Assembly: GCF_000499845.2 (NCBI RefSeq)
Contig: NC_023754.2
Location: forward strand, 25,206,611 to 25,270,610
Length of the DNA stretch: 64,000 nucleotides
Reading direction: 5' to 3'
Source of the DNA: Phaseolus vulgaris
Taxonomy: Eukaryota > Streptophyta > Magnoliopsida > Fabales > Fabaceae
Part shown: in pieces, positions 1 to 12,300 of the stretch
How positions within the stretch are numbered: the first letter of the stretch is position 1
How the letters are laid out: each line of letters begins with the position of its first letter
The notes under the pieces: generated by a model
Database searches by the model: none
Seen by the model: only the letters and a program-made list of their open reading frames with translations
What the model was told of the DNA's origin: nothing
Translations under genes and position numbers: made by a program

Positions 1-232
1 AAAGGAAGATCAATTAGTTTTCTTGACCACAAACAAGCTTGAAAAAAAGTGGGTCAGCAACCGCGATTTCGGTCAAAAGATCAAGGTTTCCAGCACATTT
101 GTCTGCAATTTCCGGCAATGTCAAGGATTGCGACTAAAACCATTGCTAATAAAACCTTGACAATAATAAACACACTTAAAAAAAATACAAATGAATAAAT
201 AAAAAATGTGCAATATGACAGGAATCTCATAC
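1..232 (-). other. Intron of the STRUBBELIG-family gene, running off the left edge
   Basis: The donor GTATGAG lies at 232 downwards, directly after the LRR-cap exon. The next SRF exon normally begins with a GAG-ATT-type continuation, and no such exon with an acceptor is found down to base 1. The whole stretch is therefore read as intron, with no other feature seen. Confidence 0.6.
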
Positions 233-749
233 ATGGAAACAACGGCTGAACCTTCACATGTTACCCCTTTCCATGACTCTCCGCATGGATCACCACCGCC
301 GATTCTCCAACCCGTTAACTGAGTTGAACTATTCAACGCATTGTACATAACCTCGAGAGCTTGAACTGCAACAAAAACAAAACATCAATAAAAAAAGACC
401 ATCTTGGTATGAACAAGCACCCACCCACAACTTCATTACTTGCATTACCACGTATGTCCTATGCACCCAGAATCCACAAAACAAAAATCAAAAACCAATG
501 CCCTCGACACAAAATCCAATCTTTTTCCCCAAAACCGAACACTCCCCAGTTCCCATCACATTACTACATTAAAACCGACCCCATCAATCAACCGCAGCAT
601 GATCACTCCAAGAAAACACAAAGAAACAGAAAAGGGAGAAGCAGTAATGTATTACCATCAGAAGAGTCAGTGTTGGCAAGGGAAAGAGGAAGCAGAGCAA
701 GGAAGATGAAAGCGAGGGAGGGAGAAAGAGGGGAAGGAGGAGCAGGCAT
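233..749 (-). CDS. STRUBBELIG-family LRR receptor kinase, 5' end only (partial)
   Basis: Two coding exons are visible: 749-656 and 365-233. They join in phase (31 codons plus 1 nt, then 133 nt) with GT-AG borders. The product starts MPAPPSPLSPS, followed by a hydrophobic signal peptide ending near LSLANTDSSD. The N-terminal cap then reads QALEVMYNALNSS, LTGWRIGGGDPCGESWKG and VTCEGSAVVS. The W..GGDPC..SWKGVTC pattern is typical of plant LRR kinases and closest to the STRUBBELIG-RECEPTOR FAMILY (SRF6/7-like). These are plasma-membrane receptors with six or so LRRs, a proline-rich stretch and often an atypical kinase domain. The exon ends with two bases of an Ile/Met codon, and its continuation lies beyond base 1. 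Which SRF subgroup it belongs to cannot be decided from about 75 residues. Confidence 0.85.
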
Positions 750-1020
750 TGCGGTCAGAAGAGTGGTTCAGGTGTGGAGAGGCACATGCGGAGTACCATG
801 GAGGCGAAAGAGATGTGAAAGAAGAAGAGGAAAATGGGGGTAGCAGTAGTAGAAGCAGTACCGTAGTAGTTGAGTTTCAGATCGCGACTGGTTGTACAAG
901 GCAAGGCCATTAAAGAAAGAAAGGGACAGATATTGGAGATTCGAAGCTTGGTGTAATGAAGAGAGAGAATAACCAAAAGCACACAAGACTGTTGTGTTGT
1001 GCTGTGTCGCTTTGAGTGTG
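750..1020 (-). promoter_or_regulatory. 5' leader of the STRUBBELIG-family gene with an upstream ORF
   Basis: On the minus strand the stretch upstream of the start at 749 is CT-rich with CTCTCT runs, as in a plant 5' leader. It holds an ATG at 982 opening a 75-codon reading frame that stops at 755, only five bases before the main ATG. Two later in-frame ATGs (near 908 and 799) use the same stop. If transcription starts above about 980, this uORF would be read before the receptor. The transcription start itself is not visible. Confidence 0.4.
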
Positions 1021-4000
1021 TGAGTTTGTGTGTGTCGGCGAAAATAAGAAACTTGAAAAAATTAATACTGCAATGTACTGCATAAAAGTACTGGAACTAA
1101 TAATAATATAGGAAGAAGCGAAAAATAATAATGTGAAATGGGTGGGTGATTATTTTATTTATTTGGGTCCCATACCTTTTTTCCCTTCTGAGGTTTTGGA
1201 TTTTGTGGCTTTCGTTTGCACATTCTCATTCTACACCTTTCGGGCTTTTACCCTTCAAACTCTGTCATTTCAGCTTTCCCAGCTTCTCTTCCCTTCATAC
1301 CACTTTTGTACTCACATCCCTCTCACCTGCTCCACGGCCCAAAAATCTCAGATTACTCTTAATTCAAAATCGCAATCTTGTGTGTTCAAACATTAAATCA
1401 TTTGGAAATGTATTAATGCCAGATAAAAGTGCAAATCATCCCTATCACCACGTAATATGGAATTTTAGGGAATGACAAATAAAGATTAAGATAATTTCTT
1501 TTTAATAGAGAAATTCAAATGTATACAACAAAATAGATTCTTTTTTATATGAAATTTAAAAAAAGTTTTAAATCCTATAATTTTATTAAAGTAATTAAAT
1601 AATTTAAAATTAACCTAATCATTCAGAATTTAAAAATTTTCATAATCTTAAATTTTTTTTTTTGTTAGAGTATGATAAGCTTAATTAAGACCGAGACTTT
1701 TTTTATTGATATGGATTTTGATTAGAGCTTTTTATTGATGTTGATATTTTGTAGATCACTTTTATTTCTTAATTGATATTAGTAGATTTTGTTATCAATG
1801 TTGAAAAACAAAGTATATTTTGGCATACATGAATTGGATTTTTTCAATTTACATCTATTATGATTATTCTGTATTGATATATATAATAAGTTTTTTTTAT
1901 CATCAACACATAATGTTTTTCTACAGTGGATTGTTAGAATTTTTTTAATATTAATTGGAAATGACTTTCAGTTAATGCTAACTAAAATTAGTTTAAGTAA
2001 AAAAAAAAACTATGAAAATAATCTTAATCAATATCAGCCATCAACCTGAATAATTATGTTTGATATTAAATAAAAATAATATCTCATTTATTTTAATTGA
2101 TAAAGTTTTGTTAATATGAGTTGGGCATGTTTGATAAACTTAGAAAAAACTGTTAAATTATAATTAATTAAAAAAATATTAATTATTTAATATTTAAATA
2201 AACAAATTAGAGAGAGAAAGAGGACACATTGTAAATTTAAGTTTTGACTCTTGAATATGGGATTTTTTTTCATTTGATTTCTCTCATTTAACATATATTT
2301 TTAATCTTTACTCTTTATTTTATTTTATTTTCAAATTATTTATTTTAATCAGCTTTCTTAAATTATGACAGTGATATCTTTTATTCTCCATATGTTTTTT
2401 TTTACTGTTTTCTCTCCTAATTAATATTATGAATGAACTACAACACCCCTATGCTTTTAACTCCATGCAGAAAAACACTACTAAATACATGTATTTTAAA
2501 AAGTTGTACAATTTAACTCATACGTTAATGATCATAAATAATAAGTCTTATATTATAAATGTCAGATTTGACCATTATAAGAATTTTTATTTATTTTCTC
2601 CGATATATTTTTTTGGGGTTATCTTTTACTTTTTTTTCGCATTTACTTTTTTATCCTACAGACTTTTAAGTTGAATCTAATTACTGTTTTCCAAAACTCA
2701 AACAATGATGCTCATTTTTGTGTCTTTCAATGTGAAAACTAAACACTTTGTTTTCTCTCACTACATGTAATAATAAAAAGTTGTGTATTATAAGTTTAGG
2801 ATTCATTTGGCAGACAGATAGGATATAATAACTACCATATTATAATATGTTTCACCAACACGAGATGATAATATTATCTTTTATTTAATTTTTTTATTAG
2901 CGTTAATATATTTTTTATTCCAAAAGGGAGTTGAATTATATTTAACGATAAATTTTCTTTTCCATTTTGTATGCATATAATAATTATACATAAATTTATA
3001 TTATAATATAAAAATAAATTCTTATTATTTTATTTTATATTAAGATGTTTTTATGACTGAAGATGGATAATTATTTTTGAAGAAGAACTAGATGAGAAAA
3101 ATATACAACGTGAGACAAAAATACAATTAACTAAAACATTTAAAATAAACAATAATATTCCTCGATAATTGTAAAAATAATTTTGAAAAAAAAATATAAA
3201 TATAAAATTAATTTAATATTATTAACTATATTAACTAATTTCTTTAATATTGAGAATGAATAAATTTCGTACATGGAGTGTATATTGTATTTGTAAATTA
3301 GTTGGTTAACTTTTACATAATTAAAAATCAATAGAATAGTAGTAAAGGAAGCAACAGTTTTTAAAAATCGGAGTTTTGGCATAAAAAGTTACGAGATGGA
3401 GGTGTGGAAAGTAATTATGAAAAGAGTATAAAAGTAAGAAGAGAGAATTGAATAACTCGTGAAAAGCGTTCCCATAATTGCATGGGTCCAAGGGTTGCTA
3501 ACAATAATTTACTTTTAATTTGATTTTTTATGATATGAAAATGCCTAATTGCCCGTGACTTATCATAGATTCCTTCAACACAATAAGAACACACAATTCA
3601 ACAAATTGCCCACGTGTCATGTACTTTGCTTAATACCAATAATTAGTAATACACTTTTTAATAGTTTAAATTCATTAAAAATTATAAAATAACGACTGAA
3701 ATTCATTAAATATAAAATGAGACAATTTATGCGATTATCAATAAATTTTAAATTAATAAGAAATCAATGATTGGATAAGTTGTACTCACTTTCCATAACA
3801 ATTCAAAATCAATCTTATTAAAATTATTTATACTTAAATTTGAAATAAACGAACATGTCTAGTTAATGGTTAGGGTGACTAAATTAAAAAGAAAAAAATC
3901 CAAGTGATGTAGTAATGCCTTGTTAACATGGTTTGTCATGATAACAACTAGAATCTCAAATAATGATGTTTCACATTTCAATAATTATATTATCGAAATC

Positions 4001-6040
4001 ACTCACCATAATAAGTAACCCAGCTCAATTGTCACTAAATTCGAACGTTAATTGTCTTTTCAACACCCAATTCATTATGTATATTTGATTAACAACTTAC
4101 CTTTTTTAATTCTGTGATCAAACTTGAAAATAGAGATTGAATCACGGATTACGGAACAAGCAACATTCACGCGCAGAGAAGATCAGTTCAACGGCTTCTT
4201 CCATGATTCTATGTTGATGGGTTCTTCGAGGAGATTCAAATGCGACAGTCAACAATAATAAAACCTAAACCAAATTTATATACAAATTAACATCACTTTT
4301 AATCTATTTTTTTTAATTAAATGAATGAGTTTATGATTTTTTTTACTATATTATGATTTACATTTTTTTTTATATTAGATATAAAACTTAGATTTATATT
4401 TCAAGAGACTAAAATTTAAGACCAAATACCCATTCAACATCATATGAGACACTCAAACTTATATACTCATCAGCGATTAAAAGAAATAAAAAAAAACTTG
4501 ATCGTTAATAGTACATTTACTTAATCTAACTACTTTGTTCTTTTGTTATTGAAATTGAAAGTGTTTCTTATGATTCAACTTAAGACTTAGTCTTGAGTTA
4601 CATCCAAATCACATTTTTCGCATTTTTCCTTCTCTGATTGGTGTCTTCTTTTGGTTTGTATTGAGATGATTTCATGATGCACCTTTTTAGGTGTATGAGT
4701 GAAAGTCTTAGATGATTTTTTTTTCTCAAATTTAGATAAGAGGGATAGGTTAAATATTGAGTTTCATGTATAAATGTTAAATCACATCTAAAGTGATTCA
4801 TATTTTTTTATTTTTTATTAACGATAAAAAAAAACTACCTTGTTGCTTAAAAGGAAGAAGACATTGGTGTTTTGTTAATTGTTGTAGGAAGTGAATAAAA
4901 ATGGAAAAGGTAAAGATGTAAATACTAGAAGATTAAGTAGATGAATGGTGATGGAGCAGAGTTTGATTGAATGAATTATTCAAATGTTTGATATTTTCTT
5001 GTTATTTTTTAAATTTTTTTGCATCATTTAAGTTATCCAGTAATGTTTCTGTTGATATTTTATGATTCACTCAGTCGTTTAGCCATTATTCAAGTCTGAT
5101 GATTTAATTTTATTCTCAACAAATCATTTTAAGTGTAATCTAACCATTTCTGTTCCCTGCAATTTATTTAAGAATGTAATCCATGCAAACTAAAAATTCA
5201 AAAAATATGTACAACTTTTATATTTACCTTTATTTCAAAAATCAAACTTCTTCCACAAAAGTAAACACAAACATATTTATTTAGAATCTAGTTGTTTTTA
5301 TTAAATTTATTAGTTTTGATAAGTTTAGGTTTACGTTATTTTATGCCATCTTTATTTTATTCAGATTAAAAATATTTACTACTAATAATCTAAGTAATAA
5401 AATTAGTGATATTGAATACATGGAATGAAACCCTAATTAAAATTTGTATGGAAAAAGGTAATATGAAAGAAGAAGAGAACAGCATTTTGTATATACTGTA
5501 AACGAAAGGAAAGAATGTGATCCCAGTAAGGTAGTTGTGACCTATCCACATCTATTTGTCATTTTTCTTAGATTGCAAGTAAGATATATACATATTTACA
5601 GTAACCCACATGGTACCATTCAGAATAAAAAACCTTTTCTCTTTATTGTTTTGGTTAGAGCTTCCTAGTAACTGAGGAACTTTTGACAGAACACTCAAAG
5701 TATGTTTGTCCTTTTTCTTCATAACTTCTAGTAACTTTATAGTAATTATTTTCTACATATAGATAACTGATTCCATGTTTTTTTAATCTCTTTGGGAATT
5801 TTGCTTTAAACATTTATTAAGACTGAAGGACATCATTTGCAACGAATCGTTCATTACTAAACAAGATAGAAACTTGCTTAAGCAAAAAAAATAGCATATG
5901 GTAATGACAGAAGTCACTAATCAGGAATAATGCTACACTACGTGTTTGAATTGTGCATTATTTCATTACAAACTTTATATTTTTTCCAACTAGATAAAAG
6001 TCCAATTTAGCTGACCCAAAAGCAAAGAGTCCAATTTGTT
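1021..6040. other. AT-rich intergenic region, no gene recognised
   Basis: About 5 kb of AT-rich DNA with long A and T runs. Short open frames of 60-110 codons occur on both strands, but none shows a known domain, splice-linked partner or coding-like composition. A slightly more GC-rich patch near 4140-4250 might be a gene remnant, but nothing is identifiable in it. No tRNA, rRNA or intact transposon was found. Confidence 0.5.
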
Positions 6041-6057
6041 AACGTTTTGGGTCATGA

Positions 6058-6066
6058 GGCCCAAAA
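6058..6066 (+). promoter_or_regulatory. Site II/UP1-like GGCCCAAAA element upstream of malonyl-CoA decarboxylase
   Basis: GGCCCAAAA lies about 290 bp upstream of the decarboxylase start. GGCCCA-type elements are TCP-bound and common in promoters of plant growth and organelle-related housekeeping genes. The assignment rests on motif and position alone. Confidence 0.3.
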
Positions 6067-6348
6067 CCTGAATTGGGTCAAAACGTGAAAATCTACAGTG
6101 AAGTGGAGAGTCAGCGTTAGACGTTGACCAAGAAAAGGAATAAAAAAATATCTGTGTGGCTTGCAAGAAACGCGCTTGCTACCTCGGAATACGAACTCAC
6201 AAACAAAAATAGGTTGTTGCCAAACAGTGATGTAACGCACGATCCAAAAGCAGAAAGCAAACTTCATTCACTATACCAGTTGTTGATTTCGATTGCCGAA
6301 CGGACATGCTTCACCCAATAAATAGGAGAGTAATAATAATAATAAAAA

Positions 6349-9300
6349 ATGAGCAAAAAAGCTTTGTCCATTTTGATGCGCGCCAGAATGAAGCCCAACG
6401 ATCGTACAAACATTTCTCTCTCGTCCATTCCTCTTGCTGTGAGTAAAATAATCTTGCACTTACACTTCTGTTCATTCCTTTTAGTTTCCCCTGATTTCTT
6501 TTTTCTGTACAAGATTTGAGTTATACGTACACTTTGTTTTGATTCGATTATTCAATAAGTCGATGATATTTTCTGTGCGTGAATTAGCTTTGAGTTTGAT
6601 TCTTGTTAACTTATGGTTCTTTCGATTGCGATGAATCCACAACAGAACGCGACGAGTCAAATGCAGCAGCAGCAGAATTCCCGCCAAAACGAATCTCCAG
6701 GCGAAGGAAATGCGGTGCCTAATGACTCCGGCAACTCCGAGAGGTTCCTAATTTTTATTTATTTTTTTTAATTTTTGTTTCGCATGCCTGAATTGGATTT
6801 TGCTTGCTTTTGTTTTTTTGCTATTTCTTTTTCTGTTATTTATGTGTTGTTTTGACTTATTCACAGAGAGTTTAAGCGTGTCCGTGCCTCAATGCACTCT
6901 GCTATATCGATGAACAAAACAGAAGTTCTTGATGATGTTCTTAATAACTTCTCGGAGGTAGTCTAATTTTAGGTTCTTTAATTAATGCGGTGAAACTTTC
7001 TCAATTCGATTCTTTTGTCGTCATTGCTTATTTCATTCCATAAGCCGGTGATGATGATGTAGGGTTATTTTACTCTTTCTCATGAAAACCGTCGCAAGTT
7101 GCTTCTTGTCCTTGCCAGAGAGTATGATCTCAATCGATCACAAGTGCGTGACCTGATAAAGCAGTATCTTGGACTTGAACCACCTGTTGGTGAGTTATTA
7201 TATGGTGTGGGCGTGGGCGTACGCCCACGTGTGTAACTCTTTTAATTATTGCTTTCAAAACTTTGGTGTGAAAGAAAAGTGATTGGGTTGGCAGACAAAA
7301 CTCAAGTGATCGGCTCTGAAGATGAAGGCTTGTTTTCTCCTTTCTATCGCATTGAGAGGAATTTGAGGCATGCCCTTCAGCCAGTTTATGAAGTTCTCTT
7401 TGAGCGTCTCAACACTCATCCTGGAGGGTTGAGGATCTTATCCATTCTTCGAGAAGATGTCCTAACCATTCTCGGGTAAGTTTATGGCTGGTGCAACACG
7501 ATTTTATTTTTAACAATTTTTCTACTACATCTGTTTCCTTTAATTTCCTTGTCTTGCAAAATGACAGTAGAGCAAATAAAAGAAACCTTAGTTCATCGTT
7601 TCCTCTTTGAAATTTAGTTACCTTCGTCTGCTCCAGGATTTTTTGCTACGAGAACCTTAAAATAAAATAAATTTATACAAATATGAATTTTAGATACCTG
7701 TAGCTCATAGCATTCCTAGAGGAAATGGAGAAAGAAAGATAAGAGAAGAACAAGAGTTCAACCTGCTTTCCTGATATTTTGATTGTAATGATTCAATTCT
7801 TCCATTACACAGAGAGGAAAATATTGCATCTTTGAGAGCATTGGATTCTTATTTAAAGGAAAAATTTGTTACATGGCTTAGTCCTGCTGCCTTAGAGCTT
7901 CACCAGATTACATGGGATGATCCGGCTTCTTTGCTGGAGAAAATTGTTGCTTATGAAGTACTTTTCTCCTTTTTTCTTGAATTGTCATTTAATGTAGCTC
8001 TGGTATTCCACTATATGCATAATCTTTCATATCTTGTGTAGGCTGTTCACCCTATTAGCAATCTTCTAGATCTTAAGAGAAGGCTCGGAATTGGCCGTCG
8101 TTGTTTTGGGTATTTACATCCAGCTATCCCTGGTCAGCAGTTCCTCTAACCCGTTGTTACTGAAAGATAGTTCTCTACCTCTCACAGTTTTATAATTTAT
8201 ACTGGTGCACTAATCAACATCCCAGCAGCAATTGTTTTCATCTCTTTCAATATTGAGTTCAGTCTGTATCAGCTCACAAAGTTAGTAACGTCAAAATGCT
8301 TTATAGTGAAGTTATCGTATTAAGTAGGCAGTACAGTGGAATTTCATTATTCTCCTACCGACTAGCTTGAAAAACTAAATTTGGTGCTTTCTATAGTCTA
8401 CATTATTTGCCCCTTTGGGATCCAGTGCATATCATTGGTTTAAAATATGTAGTTATATGCCTGTTCTCAAATCTGATGTTTAAAAATTGTGATTGTGATT
8501 AACATGTCATTGGGAATTATAGAAATTAATGTAACATTGGTAAGATGGTCAAATGAAATAGTTTACTTCTTTATTATTATGATAATTATTATTATTATTA
8601 TTCTTGTAAATGCAAAAATAATTTATTCTTATAAATATCAAGGTTACTGAGTGCTGTTACTCAAGCAGTTCACTTAACTTCTGTCGCATTTGAAGAAGTC
8701 TATTCTTAAAGCTTCAAGTGTGTTAAAGTACGTTATGTGGTCTTTTATATTCTCCTCAGGTGAACCCCTAATTTTCATTGAAGTTGCACTGCTGAAGGAT
8801 GTTGCTCAGACAATACAGGTTAATGTTATTAAAATTCAACTGGACTAAACCCTGTTTCGGTAACTTCTTTTAAACAGTATTTATTTATTCCACAGGAAGT
8901 TTTGTGGGATAGTCCTCCTATACCTGAAAGTGAGACCACATGTGCCTTGTTCTACTCTATATCATCAACTCAGGTATGCTATGTATCATAAAAGTAATGA
9001 AAGTTATGGCCAGTGGAGATTTGACTATATATCTAAAAATTGTTAAGTATTTAATTATATGCCATGGTGAAGCTCAGCACAATCATTCTTAGTGCAATGT
9101 GAACTGTTTATTCTTTGGTTTTTTCTCTGACTGGAATTATTGCTACAATTTGCTCGTTCTTTTTTCTGTTCCGTTTTTATTCATGTTAGCACCTTTGATC
9201 TGTTTGCTTTTCTGTTTATATCATTGTCAGTTTTTCCCCCTCCTGACTCTCTGAAGAAGAATAATGATAGAGAGAGTTTATAATATGGTATAATTTGCAG

Positions 9301-12300
9301 CCTGGCTTGGCAGGGATCAACTTAGGAAAATTTCTTATCAAACGAGTTGTAACACAGGTGAAAAGAGAGATGCCGCACATTTCTGTAAGTATTTTATCAA
9401 CTATACGGAGATTCATGGGTTTTGTGAATGCACAACAATTAATGAACATAATTCTTTCTTTAGTTTTTTTTTTCTTTTTCTTTTTTGAATCTCAGTTTAT
9501 TACCTTTTATTTTCATGGTTTTTATATGAATGGAAATGGCCAAACAAAATGTGTTGTCTTCCCTTTAACCCTTCACATTTGATGGGAGGTTTTCCAAATA
9601 TACCAGTACAACTTTATGGTTTATTCTTTAAACCATGGGTTTTTTAAATCTTTCCCTCTTCTGAAAGATGCAGATTTCTGAAGTCATTGCTCTCAAAGGC
9701 ACTATAAAACTATAGACACGTGGGAATTTGCCTAAAAGACTATTCTCTGAAATTGATATATTCCTTTCTTCATTGTAGTACGATCTAAAAGTGACATGCT
9801 TACTCCCAGTAGTTATTAGGCACAGGTGTTATGAATTTTTCTTTATAAATGCCATATTTCTTAGGATACTGCTATATCTTACTTGTGCCCTCCCACATCC
9901 AAGATTGCTGATGATTTTTTGGCTGTAGACCTTTGCAACTCTTAGTCCCATCCCGGGATTCATGTCATGGCTTTTATCCAAGTTAGCAGCATCTCAGACA
10001 CCACTTGTTGAAGGAGTCAATTTGTCTCAATCGCAAGCCGAGGGATCTAGTTCCACTTTCTATGAAAATATACTTAAACCCGAGGAAGAAGAAACACTTA
10101 TGAGTTTATCCAAGTAAGATGCATTCTGTTCTATCTTCATATTTTAAGTTATGATTTTCTTCGATAATTTTTGGCAACACCACTATCGCAAATTCATATG
10201 TCATCAAGTAACCTATCCTAATAGCTGCATTACATCTTTTTTTGTCTTTTTCTTGTTTCTCCTTTATTGTGAGCCCAATTGGCTTCTTATGTGTTGAAAA
10301 AAAGTAGATTTTTTTTTGCAGTTGTTAAAGTGCATGATTCATGATTCAGATTGCATGATTAAATATGGTACGATTTGGCAAGTTCACAACTCATGTAGTC
10401 CGATGAATCAAAATATGACCTTGTTATTCCCTATGATTAATACTAACTGCAACATTCAGTGGTTCAGTTTTTTTTCCTCTTCTTTTTTGCCTTTCTTTCT
10501 CATTTTCCCCTCTACTTCATCTCTGGGTTACTATCATGCGACTAATATCAATATGAGATGCAGGGATATTGCCACGGGAAAAAATGGAATGGATTTGATG
10601 TTCAACTTGCTTACTTCTACATCCTCTAAGTGGATCCATTCTCCAGAACTTCGGTCAGCATTAAAAGCTCCTTTGATGCGTTTATGTGCCAGGTATTGAA
10701 ATACTGGAAACAAATTATGGAAAATAAAAAAAAGCCATGTTAGAAATGACTTTGAAATATCGGATTGAGCTAGGCCGCTTGCTAGTACTCATAATTTATG
10801 ACTCAAGGTAATCTGAAAGCATTTGGGGTTCTTTTGGTATCACAGGTACCTTCTGCAAGAGAAGAAAAGAGGAAAAGCTTTGGACTCTGTAGCAAATTTT
10901 CACTTGCAAAATGGAGCGGTATGTCTTGCAACCATATTGTAGAGCCAATAAACTTCATTGTTAGTGGTAATGGTATTTTCATTCTGAAAGCGGTAGTTTC
11001 CATATAGTACTTTATACTTTTTGAATGGCTTTTTCAATGAAGACATTGCATGGGTTATTTTCTTGGTATTTCTTTCTCTATAATCAATATGATAAAATGG
11101 TTATTTCTTGTAGCAAATCTTCAGTTGTAATTTGAGTAACTTGGTGTGAATAAAGTTTTGCTTCTCAATGTGGACAGATGGTTGAAAGAATAAATTGGAT
11201 GGCTGATCGATCAGAAAAAGGTCTTTCCCAAAGTGGAGGGATCATGGTGAACTATGTGTATAGGTAATTGTCCTCTGGATGTTGTTCTGTTCGTACCACA
11301 ATTACATTTATAGTGTCAATTTACTTTGTGGAGGCCATTTTGGTCGTACAAAGAAATTTTGTTTGCTAAGATGAAAGTTCCTGTTACTCCGTTTTGGTTT
11401 TTCTAGTGAAGTTAGGTAAGGGTGGGTAAAAAATCCAAATTACAAAATCCATATTAGTTTTGATCCATTTAAATGGATTTATCTCAGATCCAAATCCATA
11501 TTTTTGGATTTTAAATCCAATCCATTTAATTGGATATGGATTAGATATAGATTGGATACATTTTTGGATTATCCAAATTGCATTTTGGGTTGGATTTTGA
11601 CTTGGCCCGATCCAGGTTGAGCCTAGACAATTCAGTCCCAGGTTGAGCAAAGTCGACCCAAGTCCACGTCGAGCTGAGTCGTCCGGGCCCAAGTCGAATT
11701 GAGTCGGTATGGACCAAAGTCGACCCAAGTCATTTCAGGCCAAAGTCGAGTCGAGTCAACCCAGGGCCAAGTCGAGCTGAGTGGCTGATATTGAGTCAAC
11801 CCGGTCGGCCGGGACCGATATTAAGCCGAGTTGGCCCATGCCAATGTCTAGTCGAGCCGGTCCAGACCCATGTCGAGTTGAGTCTTTCAGGTTCGATATT
11901 GAGTCGAGCAGGCCCGACCCGATATCCAGACGATCGGGCACAGGCTAACATCAAGCCGAGCGGGCCCGGGCCGATATACAGACGACCGGGCCAGGGCTAA
12001 CGCCAAGCTGAGTGGGCCCAGGCCGATGTCGAGCTGAGCAGGTCCAGGTCTAGGTTGATGTTGAGCCGAGCGGGCCAAGGCTGATATTAAGTCAAGCGGG
12101 CCCAGGTAGATGTCGACCCGAGCGGGCCCAAGCCCATGTGGAGACGATCTGGCCCTGGCCGATGTCAAGCTGAGTGGGCCCGGGCCCATGTCGAGCCGAG
12201 CAGGCCCGAGCAAAAGTCAAGTCAAGCAAAGCCGGGCCGATGTCGAGTCGCCTGGGCCGATATAGAGCTGAGCGAGCCTGGGCTGATGTCGAGACGAGCG

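Noticed and set aside
361..843. 160-codon plus-strand frame rich in Lys/Arg/Pro
   Set aside because: Antisense to exon 1, intron and leader of the STRUBBELIG-family gene, whose minus-strand exons join in phase.
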